A DNA stretch of 13,497 nt from contig CALRZB010000047.1 of the NCBI GenBank assembly GCA_943372555.1, positions 1 through 13,497 on the forward strand, given 5' to 3'. This DNA is from JAIXWP01 sp943372555 (GTDB lineage: Bacteria > Bacteroidota > Bacteroidia > Flavobacteriales_D > Sanyastnellaceae). Positions 1 through 6,831 of the stretch are shown piece by piece. Position 1 is the stretch's first letter; every line of letters begins with the position of its first letter. The notes beneath the pieces were generated by a model. The model ran no database searches, was not told the origin of the DNA, and saw nothing but the letters and a program-made list of their open reading frames with translations. The position numbers and the translations under genes are program-made.

Positions 1-888
1 GTGGAACTCATTCAGATTTTTGATGAGGTGCTTACTACTCTTGGACTACCTGATTTTTCTATTAAAATTAATAATAGAAAAATCCTTAGCGGCATTGCTG
101 AAGTGGCTGGTGTTAAAGACAAAATGATGGATATGACTATCGCTATCGACAAGCTCGATAAGATAGGCGAGGAGGGAGTTACTAAAGAATTGCGCGAGCG
201 TGGTTTCAACGAAGATCAGCTTGCGGTGATCTCTAAAGTGCTCAATCTATCTGGCACTAATGAAGAGAAAGTAGACCAATTGGCAACCGTTCTTTCGTCA
301 AGTGAAATTGCGATGAAAGGAGTTGAAGAATTGCGCTTTATTCTTTCTCGAGTAAAAACAGTTGGACTTGAAAAAGCGAAACTTGAATTAGACTTGACAC
401 TTGCACGTGGATTGAATTATTATACCGGAGCGATATTCGAAGTGAAAGCAAATGGCGTTCAAATGGGCAGCATTTGCGGTGGTGGTCGTTATGATGACCT
501 CACTGGAATATTCGGCGTACCTGGCCTTAGCGGTGTTGGTATTTCTTTCGGCGCTGATCGTATTTATGATGTGTTGAATGAGTTGAAATTGTTTCCAGAA
601 GAAGTGGGCGCAACTACAAAAGTGCTCTTCGCAAACTTTGGTGAACAAGAAGAAATTTTCATTCTACCAGTGCTTCGTCAATTGAGAAAATCAGGAGTTA
701 ATTCAGAGATTTATCCTGAAGCCGCCAAGATGAAAAAACAATTCAAATACGCAGACGACAAGGGTATTCCTTATGTTGCGATTATTGGCGCGGATGAAAT
801 GGCGAACAATACTGTTTCGCTAAAGAATATGAAATCGGGCGATCAGATTACTATTGCCATCGATCAATTGTCTTCAAATATTTTATAA
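1..888 (+). CDS. hisS: Histidine--tRNA ligase, C-terminal part (5' truncated by window edge)
   Basis: Class II aminoacyl-tRNA synthetase that charges tRNA-His with histidine in the cytoplasm. The 295 visible residues carry the HisRS signature LARGLNYYTG (fragment residues 134-143), the glycine-rich GGGRYDDL (160-167), class II motif 3 at GVGISFGADRIYDVL (178-192), and a C-terminal anticodon-binding domain from about residue 205 to the end. Bacterial HisRS is usually about 420-460 residues, so roughly 150 N-terminal residues with motifs 1 and 2 lie before the window. The GTG at position 1 is an ordinary Val codon inside the gene, not the start. The stop is TAA at 886-888. The rlmI-type gene follows 44 bp downstream on the same strand. 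Identification is very secure. Confidence 0.96.
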   Translation: MELIQIFDEVLTTLGLPDFSIKINNRKILSGIAEVAGVKDKMMDMTIAIDKLDKIGEEGVTKELRERGFNEDQLAVISKVLNLSGTNEEKVDQLATVLSSSEIAMKGVEELRFILSRVKTVGLEKAKLELDLTLARGLNYYTGAIFEVKANGVQMGSICGGGRYDDLTGIFGVPGLSGVGISFGADRIYDVLNELKLFPEEVGATTKVLFANFGEQEEIFILPVLRQLRKSGVNSEIYPEAAKMKKQFKYADDKGIPYVAIIGADEMANNTVSLKNMKSGDQITIAIDQLSSNIL

Positions 889-889
889 A

Positions 890-929
890 ACGAACCCTTC
901 CGATTCATCGGAATTACGAACCTTTTTTT
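890..929 (+). other. Small hairpin and direct repeat between hisS and rlmI
   Basis: The 44-bp gap holds a perfect inverted repeat, TTCCGAT (898-904) and ATCGGAA (907-913). It is flanked by direct copies of ACGAACC at 890-896 and 916-922, and a run of seven T follows at 923-929, just before the rlmI ATG at 933. It could be a weak terminator or attenuator, but the T-run starts 9 nt after the stem, which is far for a classical intrinsic terminator. Function is not established. Confidence 0.35.
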
Positions 930-932
930 GAC

Positions 933-2120
933 ATGACACCTGTTGCACACATTACATTAAAACCGGGAAAAGAACAAAGTCTATATCGCAAGCACCCTTG
1001 GGTTTTTAGCGGTGCTATTGCTAAAATGGACAACATCGCCAAGAGCGGTGATGTAGTAGAGGTAGAAGACTCGAAAGGAAATTTTCTAGGCGCAGGTCAC
1101 TTCTCAGAAGGAAGTATTACCGTTCGTATTTTTTCTTTTACTCCTGATTATACTTCGGAGAATTTTTGGAAGAGTAAAATTGCTGAAGCCTACGAAGTGC
1201 GACGCACGCTTGGTTTTATTGGTAACAATGAAACATCGATTTACCGACTCGTTCACGCAGAAGGGGATGGCCTTCCAGGATTGATTATTGATATTTATGG
1301 CAAGACTGCAGTGATTCAAACGCACTCTGCTGGAATGCACATGATGCGACATGAATTGGCTGATGCATTGAAGTATGTTTATGGCAATGAAATCACGGCC
1401 ATCTATGATAAAAGCGCAGAAAAGCTGTCTAAAAATTCTACTACTGAATCGGTGAATTCATATCTCTTCGGAGAGAAGTTGGACACGGAAGCATTAGAAC
1501 ATAATTGCAAATTTTTGATTGATTGGGAAGAAGGCCAAAAGACAGGTTTCTTTATCGATCAACGCGAAAATAGAAATTTGCTTGGAGAGCTTTCAAGAGG
1601 AAAAAAAGTACTCAATACATTCTGTTACACTGGTGGTTTTTCTGTCTATGCATTGAAAGGTGGTGCCACTTTAGTGCACAGTCTTGATAGCAGTCAGAAA
1701 GCACTAGACCTTACCGAAGACAATATTCGTATCAACGGTTTTGAAAATTCAAATCACAATGTGATCAAAGCAGACGCCGTTGATTACATGAAAAATTTGG
1801 AAGAAGACTACGATATCATAGTTCTCGATCCTCCTGCATTTGCAAAGCATTTGAGTGCACGTCACAAAGCTGTTCAAGGCTACAAGCGCATCAACGAAGC
1901 TGCTATTAGTCAAATCAAACCGGGTGGAATTATTTTCACGTTCTCTTGCTCTCAAGCAGTCGACAAAACATTATTCACTAATACCGTAATCGCTGCTGCA
2001 ATCAGCGCTGGAAGAAACATTCGCATCCTCCACCAATTGCACCAGCCAGCAGATCACCCCATCAACATCTACCACCCCGAAGGCGAATACCTCAAAGGAT
2101 TGGTGGTGATGGTAAACTAA
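933..2120 (+). CDS. rlmI: Class I SAM-dependent rRNA methyltransferase, RlmI family (23S rRNA m5C)
   Basis: Predicted cytosolic methyltransferase that places 5-methylcytosine on 23S rRNA (C1962 in the E. coli RlmI family). The 395-residue length matches the family. Residues 1 to about 75 form the PUA-type RNA-binding domain, including KHPWVFSGAI. The linker has KTGFFIDQRENR (203-214), a family hallmark. The Rossmann methyltransferase has SAM motif I at VLNTFCYTGGFSV (226-238), the DPPAFAK motif (299-305) and the SCS motif with candidate catalytic Cys339. The ATG at 933 fits the family N-terminus; no Shine-Dalgarno is visible, as is usual in this phylum. It may be co-transcribed with hisS. The heptamer array begins 8 bp after its stop. 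The exact target base is inferred from the family. Confidence 0.92.
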   Translation: MTPVAHITLKPGKEQSLYRKHPWVFSGAIAKMDNIAKSGDVVEVEDSKGNFLGAGHFSEGSITVRIFSFTPDYTSENFWKSKIAEAYEVRRTLGFIGNNETSIYRLVHAEGDGLPGLIIDIYGKTAVIQTHSAGMHMMRHELADALKYVYGNEITAIYDKSAEKLSKNSTTESVNSYLFGEKLDTEALEHNCKFLIDWEEGQKTGFFIDQRENRNLLGELSRGKKVLNTFCYTGGFSVYALKGGATLVHSLDSSQKALDLTEDNIRINGFENSNHNVIKADAVDYMKNLEEDYDIIVLDPPAFAKHLSARHKAVQGYKRINEAAISQIKPGGIIFTFSCSQAVDKTLFTNTVIAAAISAGRNIRILHQLHQPADHPINIYHPEGEYLKGLVVMVN

Positions 2121-2128
2121 CGCCGCCG

Positions 2129-2356
2129 ACCGATGACCAACGACCGGTGACCAGTGACCGACGACTAGTGACTAGTGACGGGTGACCGATTACCAACTAT
2201 CAGTGAATATTTGTGCGCTTGTCATCTTCCACCTTCCACCTTTTACCTATTACCTACCACCTACCACCTATCACCTACCACCTATCACCAGTCGTTGGTC
2301 ACTGGTCACCGGTAGTTGGTCGTCAGTCACCAGTCACCAGTCGTTAGTCACTAGTA
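2129..2356. repeat. Degenerate heptamer tandem-repeat array with inverted outer blocks
   Basis: Three blocks of 7-bp units fill the gap between the convergent rlmI and recQ genes. Block A (2129-2205) has 11 units of the form ACCRRYG, for example ACCGGTG and ACTAGTG. After an 18-bp spacer, block B (2224-2286) has 9 units of the form ACCTWYC, such as ACCTACC and ACCTATC. Block C (2287-2356) has 10 units of the form RYYRGTC, such as ACCAGTC and GTTGGTC, in phase with B. In A and C the first six bases have the purine/pyrimidine skeleton RYYRRY, which is its own reverse complement; the seventh base is mostly G in A and C in C. The two blocks are thus the same unit on opposite strands. Nearly all differences between units are transitions. 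Heptamer arrays are known elsewhere, such as the STRR repeats of cyanobacteria; any link to those is only analogy. The unit pattern is read directly from the sequence. Confidence 0.93.
2135..2321. repeat. 29-bp near-perfect inverted repeat inside the heptamer array
   Basis: Positions 2135-2163 (four units of block A plus one base) are the reverse complement of 2293-2321 (block C) at 27 of 29 positions. In RNA one of the two mismatches becomes a G-U pair. The arms enclose about 129 bases, including all of block B. A transcript running out of rlmI, or out of recQ from the other side, could form a long stem here. This might stop transcription or protect the mRNA 3' end, but no U-run marks a classical terminator. 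Confidence 0.85.
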
Positions 2357-2524
2357 GTTCGGCAGCGTCACTTTGATATTGTGATCCAGCTCCAATTCCC
2401 CTAGGTCGATTTTGTGTCGGATGAGTTTGGTTAGGGATGTTGGATTGTATTGGGGAAGTTTTTCTATTAATTCTTCAATAGAAAGTTCGCCGAGCATCAA
2501 GAGTTCTGTGATGCTCTCTGTCAT
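2351..2524 (-). CDS. Detached C-terminal tail of RecQ (winged-helix-like), 57 aa, in frame after the recQ stop
   Basis: This short frame starts with ATG (2524-2522), immediately after the TAA that ends the upstream recQ frame (2527-2525), and in the same reading frame. It codes for 57 residues beginning MTESITELLMLGELSIEELI and ends with TAG at 2353-2351. The leucine- and glutamate-rich helices followed by a short LELDHNIKV strand segment resemble the small helical or winged-helix tail that follows the zinc-binding cysteines in many Bacteroidota RecQ proteins of about 630 residues. It is therefore best read as the recQ C-terminus cut off by a nonsense codon, possibly now re-initiated as its own peptide by TAA-ATG coupling. 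No Shine-Dalgarno lies at a useful distance. Its last codons and stop lie within the last units of the heptamer array. The split could also be a sequencing error. Confidence 0.7.
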   Translation of the reverse strand: MTESITELLMLGELSIEELIEKLPQYNPTSLTKLIRHKIDLGELELDHNIKVTLPNY

Positions 2525-4264
2525 TTATTCGTATGTTTTAGACTGAATGCCCTCTTTTTCGTGGGCGCGACACACGTCGCATTTGCCGCAGGCTTCAGGA
2601 TCCTTTTCTCCAAAATATTCTAGTAATTGTATGCTGCGACATTTGTCTTTTTCGAGATAGCGAATCATGGATTCTACTCGTTCAATTTCGGCCTTCATTC
2701 TGTCCTGATATATTTCAGCTGAAAAGCGGAGGTGTTCAGGATTTTCTCTTCCTGTGAGAAATGTAATTCTTGGTGTATCGGATGCAGGGATATAATCAAG
2801 AACTCCATTCTTCTGGAGCAATTGAAGCATACTTACTGTTTCTCTTTCTGAACCTCTCAATTGTTTTGCAATGTCTTGTTCTCGCACGGTGACATATTGC
2901 TCAAACAATCCGCCATACATCCGCAGCAAGAGTTTGATAACACCATCAACGCTTGGATGCGCCACTTGATAGCTATACAAATCTTGCTTGTTCATCGTCA
3001 ATGTGATGCGAGATGGCAGTGTAATACTATCGCTGAGCGTTAGATATCCTGCGGATTCTAGCAATTGTAGCGAGTATAAAGTTTCGGAAGCATTCAATTT
3101 AAATGTCTTCACGAACTCTGCGAGATGGAAATCAAACTGAACGTCTTTTCCTGCACCGATAGCGATTTGGTAGTGACTCGATAGTGCTTGGTAGACCTTT
3201 CTTATTTTGTCGATATCGGGGAAACGAGCACGAGCTCTTTCTCGAAGTAGATTAATATCTCCACGGTTGTAGAGTAGCACTGCAAAAGCTTTTTCGCCAT
3301 CTCTTCCGGCGCGACCTGCTTCTTGAAAGTATGCTTCTGGGTGTTGGGGTACGTCCATGTGCACTACAAAACGAACGTCGGGTTTGTCGATTCCCATGCC
3401 GAACGCATTGGTTGCGCAGATGATGCGAGTTTCATTTCTCATCCAACGTTTGAAAGCTGTTTCGCGCTCCTGATGTGTCATCCCAGCGTGGTAGTATCCA
3501 GCACTGATTCCTTGCTTGTAAAGAAAATCAGCCATCTCTCTTGTCTTCGCCCGAGTGCCGCAATAAACAATACCACATCCTACAACTTTCTTCGCGATGT
3601 CGAGTAGTTTGGCTTCCTTATTTTCATTTTGAATAACTACATAAGCGAGATTCGAACGAGCGAAACTTGTTCCGATGACATTCGGTAATTTGAATGCAAG
3701 TTTTTGCTGAATGTCGCTAACCACTGTTGCTGTAGCGCTAGCTGTGAGAGCAAGCACAGGAGCGTTAGGATGATATTCGCGTATAGAAGCTACTTCCAAA
3801 TACGAAGGTCTAAAATCATATCCCCATTGTGAAATACAGTGAGCTTCATCGATGGCGATCATTCCCACTTTCATGCGTTTGAATCGCTCTTTAAACAAAT
3901 GATTTTTTAATCGTTCAGGAGCAACATAGAGAAACTTTATTTCGCCATTTACGCATCTGTCAAGCGCCTTGTCTATTTCTCGAAACGACATGGCGCTGGT
4001 GATAGCCTCAGCATTTATTCCACGAGATTTTAGATTGTTGACTTGATCATACATCAAGGCCATTAGAGGACTAACAACAATACAAACGCCTTCCAGACAA
4101 AGGGCGGGAACTTGAAAACAAACTGACTTGCCTCCACCAGTGGGCAATAAAGCCAGAGTATCGTTGCCATTAATTACAGACAATACGATGTCTTCCTGCT
4201 TTGGTCGGAAAGCGGGATGGCCCCAAAAACGTTGGAGAATTTCAACTGGTGATGAAAATGACAC
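2525..4264 (-). CDS. recQ: RecQ family ATP-dependent DNA helicase (C-terminal tail detached)
   Basis: Superfamily 2 3'-5' DNA helicase for recombination and repair of stalled or broken replication forks. All helicase motifs are present: motif 0 around FRPKQ, Walker A TGGGKS, DEAH in IDEAHCISQWGYDFRPSY, LTASAT, the motif V stretch TNAFGMGIDKPDVRF, and the motif VI stretch QEAGRAGRDG. A zinc-binding RecQ C-terminal region follows with four cysteines (542, 559, 562, 565). The start is GTG (4264-4262); an in-frame TGA two codons upstream rules out an earlier start. The protein stops at residue 579, shortly after the zinc site. The same frame then continues for 57 more codons after the TAA, giving 637 codons in all, close to the usual length in this phylum. 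No HRDC domain is seen. It is divergent from tpiA, with a 67-bp gap. The family call is very secure; the state of the C-terminus is uncertain. Confidence 0.94.
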   Translation of the reverse strand: MSFSSPVEILQRFWGHPAFRPKQEDIVLSVINGNDTLALLPTGGGKSVCFQVPALCLEGVCIVVSPLMALMYDQVNNLKSRGINAEAITSAMSFREIDKALDRCVNGEIKFLYVAPERLKNHLFKERFKRMKVGMIAIDEAHCISQWGYDFRPSYLEVASIREYHPNAPVLALTASATATVVSDIQQKLAFKLPNVIGTSFARSNLAYVVIQNENKEAKLLDIAKKVVGCGIVYCGTRAKTREMADFLYKQGISAGYYHAGMTHQERETAFKRWMRNETRIICATNAFGMGIDKPDVRFVVHMDVPQHPEAYFQEAGRAGRDGEKAFAVLLYNRGDINLLRERARARFPDIDKIRKVYQALSSHYQIAIGAGKDVQFDFHLAEFVKTFKLNASETLYSLQLLESAGYLTLSDSITLPSRITLTMNKQDLYSYQVAHPSVDGVIKLLLRMYGGLFEQYVTVREQDIAKQLRGSERETVSMLQLLQKNGVLDYIPASDTPRITFLTGRENPEHLRFSAEIYQDRMKAEIERVESMIRYLEKDKCRSIQLLEYFGEKDPEACGKCDVCRAHEKEGIQSKTYE

Positions 4265-4331
4265 GCTTCAAAGATCATAATATTTTATCTAGATTGAATA
4301 GATTACTTTAGCGCTTCAATATTTTACACCC

Positions 4332-5087
4332 ATGAGAGAAAAAATAGTAGCTGGAAACTGGAAAATGAATAAAAATATCGACGAAGCCATGGAATTGGTT
4401 GTCGATCTCCAGTCGCATAGTACTGAAGTTCCTTCGAATGTCAAACTAATTATCGCGCCTCCAGCGTTATATCTTGCTCCAATAGAAATGATGGATAATC
4501 TGTGTTTTGATCTTTCTGCTCAAAACTGCAGTCATCATGATTTTGGTGCGTTTACCGGCGAAGTGAGTGCAGCAATGCTTCACTCGATGAATGTTCCTTT
4601 TTGTATTCTCGGACATAGTGAACGTCGTCAGTATTTTCATGAAACAGATGAGATGATTGCAAAGAAAATTGATGCGTGTTTGCGAAATAATGTTCGTCCA
4701 ATTTTCTGCTGTGGTGAAATGCTAGAAGAGCGCAAAGGCAATCATCATTTCGTAACGATTCTTCATCAATTGCAAAATGGATTATTCCATTTGTCAGCTC
4801 AGGAAATGAAAAAAGTTGTTATTGCTTATGAGCCTGTTTGGGCGATAGGAACAGGCGTTACAGCTTCTACAGAACAAGCGCAAGAGATGCACAAGTTTAT
4901 TCGTGAATCTCTTCACAGTCATTTCGGTGAAGAAGTGGCAGATTTGATTCCAATTTTATATGGTGGTTCAGTTAACGCAACAAATTCAGCTGAGCTATTT
5001 GCTTGCGCTGATGTAGACGGTGGACTTGTAGGCGGAGCTTCTTTGAAAGCGAGAGATTTTATTTCAATTATAAAATCAGCTCAGTAA
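4332..5087 (+). CDS. tpiA: Triosephosphate isomerase
   Basis: Glycolytic and gluconeogenic enzyme that interconverts dihydroxyacetone phosphate and glyceraldehyde 3-phosphate in the cytoplasm. The 251-residue (beta/alpha)8 barrel has the standard length. Its catalytic residues are all in place: Asn9 and Lys11 in GNWKMN, His95 in LGHSERR, and Glu167 in AYEPVWAIGTG, which also covers the mobile loop. The phosphate-binding segments YGGSVN (210-215) and GGLVGGASL (230-238) complete the site. The ATG at 4332 gives the expected N-terminus. The prmA gene starts 1 bp after its stop, so the two are surely one transcript and probably translationally coupled. No clear promoter could be fixed in the 67 bp shared with recQ. 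Confidence 0.97.
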   Translation: MREKIVAGNWKMNKNIDEAMELVVDLQSHSTEVPSNVKLIIAPPALYLAPIEMMDNLCFDLSAQNCSHHDFGAFTGEVSAAMLHSMNVPFCILGHSERRQYFHETDEMIAKKIDACLRNNVRPIFCCGEMLEERKGNHHFVTILHQLQNGLFHLSAQEMKKVVIAYEPVWAIGTGVTASTEQAQEMHKFIRESLHSHFGEEVADLIPILYGGSVNATNSAELFACADVDGGLVGGASLKARDFISIIKSAQ

Positions 5088-5088
5088 T

Positions 5089-5919
5089 ATGAATTACGTT
5101 GAAGTAAGTTTTTTACTGGATCCTATTTTACCGGCGCGTGAAGTATTGATGGCAGAATTGGCAGAATTAGGCTTTGAGAGCTTCGTTGAAAGCGAAGAAG
5201 GACTCACGGCATATATTCAACAGCCTGATTGGAATGAAGGTCTTCTTGAAGGCTTAATGACCTCTTCAATTCCAGACTTAAAAATTTCTTGGGAAGTAAA
5301 AACGATTGAGGCTACCAATTGGAATGCCGAATGGGAAAAGAGTTTTGACCCAATATCAGTAGATGGCGCTTGCCTGATCCGCGCTCCTTTTCATGAAATA
5401 CATGGTGATTACAAATTTGTAATTACAATCGAACCAAAGATGTCATTCGGCACAGGGCATCACGCTACAACGCATTTGATTATTTCAGAAATGCTTCAAA
5501 TGGAGTGGGAGGGACTTGATGTTTTGGATATGGGTTCTGGCACTGCGGTATTGGCAATCTTAGCAGAGAAAAAAGGAGCTCGTGACATCGATGCTATTGA
5601 TATTGACGAATGGGCATTTGAAAATGCTGAAGAGAATGCTAGTCGAAATGATTGCTCAAAAATTCGCTGTCTCCTAGGAGGTGCAGAATTGTTGGGTGAT
5701 AAAAAGTATGATATTATTCTAGCGAATATCAATCGCAATATTCTTCTCAGAGATATGAATTTGTATCGCGCTGTATTAAAGGACGGCGGCAAGATACTTT
5801 TCAGTGGCTTCTATGAGCAAGATGTGGTTGAATTGGAAAAAGTAGCAACACCACTTGGACTGAAAATTCAGAATAAGAGATTGATGAATGAGTGGTGTAT
5901 GCTGAGCACTTCATTATAA
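5089..5919 (+). CDS. prmA: Ribosomal protein L11 methyltransferase
   Basis: SAM-dependent methyltransferase that methylates amino groups of ribosomal protein L11. The protein has 276 residues. The N-terminal 90 or so form the substrate-recognition domain (MNYVEVSF...). The catalytic domain contains the PrmA-specific KMSFGTGHHATT (117-128), SAM motif I DMGSGTAVL (147-155), the acidic DID (171-173), and the LANINRNIL motif (211-219), which corresponds to the NPxL-like LANI motif of this family. It begins one base after the tpiA stop. A strong hairpin with A- and T-runs follows 11 bp after its stop, so it is the last gene of the pair. The family is clear; L11 as the substrate rests on family knowledge. 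Confidence 0.94.
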   Translation: MNYVEVSFLLDPILPAREVLMAELAELGFESFVESEEGLTAYIQQPDWNEGLLEGLMTSSIPDLKISWEVKTIEATNWNAEWEKSFDPISVDGACLIRAPFHEIHGDYKFVITIEPKMSFGTGHHATTHLIISEMLQMEWEGLDVLDMGSGTAVLAILAEKKGARDIDAIDIDEWAFENAEENASRNDCSKIRCLLGGAELLGDKKYDIILANINRNILLRDMNLYRAVLKDGGKILFSGFYEQDVVELEKVATPLGLKIQNKRLMNEWCMLSTSL

Positions 5920-5930
5920 AAGACTGAAGC

Positions 5931-5964
5931 AAAAAAAAGGGTTGACATCGTCAACCCTTTTTTT
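5931..5964. terminator. Bidirectional intrinsic terminator between prmA and the convergent sus-like operon
   Basis: A perfect stem, GGGTTGAC (5939-5946) and GTCAACCC (5950-5957), with a 3-base loop, is flanked by eight A on the left (5931-5938) and seven T on the right (5958-5964). On either strand the transcript has a GC-rich stem followed by a U-run, so it can end both the plus-strand tpiA-prmA transcript and the minus-strand operon whose last gene stops at 5980. Confidence 0.9.
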
Positions 5965-5979
5965 ATGCTTTGAATAGTG

Positions 5980-6816
5980 TTATTCGCAATCTTGGAATAC
6001 ATAAGCTTGGAAAACAGGCAGACGTGGGGTATAGCCCGGTTTCACGATGTAATATCTAATTTGTGAAATAGTAGATCCCGCTGGAACAGATGTGAAAAAA
6101 TCATTCGTAACGAATGTTATTCTGAACTGCCCTGGTTTTCCTGTAACTGGTTTCATTTTCAATTGTGGAGTACTAGTCACATCTGCAATTGGAACGTAAG
6201 GAAAGTTGTTGAAAGGACCAGTTTTAGCCAATAAATAAATGTATACTTCGTCGCTACCTAAATTTTGAAGATTTGCATCTGTTTCTTGGTTGTTGTCATA
6301 GGTAATAGAGAAGAAGTCGTCTTGTTTAGCGATTTCAGGGAAGGTGCAGAAGATATCATCGCACAATTTAGGAACGATATCCACATGCAAGTCTTCTGTT
6401 TTTGCTTCTCCAAAACCGTCATCTGGAAAATCATTTCCATTATCAAGTTTAGCTAAACAAGATATACCTCTAGTAAAGAATGTTGGTCCATCTACACCGT
6501 AAAATTCTGTTGGAGTAAATGTGATAGAATAAAGAAAACCACTTACGTGAGTGAGCAGAAGAGCTTCGTTAGAATCACCCCATTCGCCATTTCCTACTAG
6601 CGGACCCGCAGGCATCCATGTCCAAATGTAGACTTGATCAATAACTTCAGGGTGTGCTGTCAAGATAGATTTTAATCCACCACTAGTTTGTGACACGTCA
6701 ATGTACAAAGTGATCGGTTCATTCGCCGCTGTTGGTGAAGGCAGAACGTAAGCTGATTGAGCTTGTGCTGCGTATGTGCTTATTAAAGCGCTTAATGCGA
6801 AAAGTATTTTTTTCAT
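5980..6816 (-). CDS. Secreted protein of unknown function, last gene of the sus-like operon (possibly DUF4961-like)
   Basis: A 278-residue exported protein. The N-terminus MKKILFALSALISTYAAQAQ is a typical Sec signal peptide with probable cleavage after AQA; there is no lipobox cysteine, so it is periplasmic or secreted rather than a lipoprotein. The mature part seems to have two beta-rich halves. The first (about 22-140) starts with NEPITLYIDVSQTSGG and has YIWTWMPAGP and EFYGVDGP. The second (about 150-278) repeats a similar plan with DDFFSITYDNNQ, EVYIYLLAKTGP and the end IRYYIVKPGY. The YIW and YIY segments and the spaced aromatic residues suggest starch-binding-like sandwich folds. Proteins of this layout occur behind susCD pairs near amylases, and DUF4961 is my best guess from memory, not verified. 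No T9SS sorting domain is visible at its end. It lies 15 bp after the lipoprotein gene. A glycan-binding role is inferred from context. Confidence 0.75.
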   Translation of the reverse strand: MKKILFALSALISTYAAQAQSAYVLPSPTAANEPITLYIDVSQTSGGLKSILTAHPEVIDQVYIWTWMPAGPLVGNGEWGDSNEALLLTHVSGFLYSITFTPTEFYGVDGPTFFTRGISCLAKLDNGNDFPDDGFGEAKTEDLHVDIVPKLCDDIFCTFPEIAKQDDFFSITYDNNQETDANLQNLGSDEVYIYLLAKTGPFNNFPYVPIADVTSTPQLKMKPVTGKPGQFRITFVTNDFFTSVPAGSTISQIRYYIVKPGYTPRLPVFQAYVFQDCE

Positions 6817-6831
6817 GGTTTCTGCGCTGTA

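Noticed and set aside
1..3. GTG as the start of hisS
   Set aside because: The protein lacks class II motifs 1 and 2 and is about 150 residues short, so the gene begins before the window.
2129..2356. CRISPR array
   Set aside because: Units are 7 bp with no spacers of 25-45 bp, and there are no cas genes in the window.
2182..2376. Plus-strand open frame of 64 residues
   Set aside because: It lies almost wholly in the heptamer array, and its sequence (YLPPTTYHLPP and SLVT repeats) is just the translated repeat; there is no start signal or family likeness.
3323..3607. Plus-strand open frame of 94 residues
   Set aside because: Antisense shadow of helicase motifs IV-VI of recQ.
4304..4311. TACTTTAG as a -7 promoter element for tpiA
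   Set aside because: It has one mismatch to TAnnTTTG and no convincing -33 partner, in an AT-rich gap where such matches are expected by chance.
5980..6816. SusE or SusF proper
   Set aside because: The signal peptide has no lipobox cysteine and the protein is shorter than classical SusE/SusF, so the name was not assigned.
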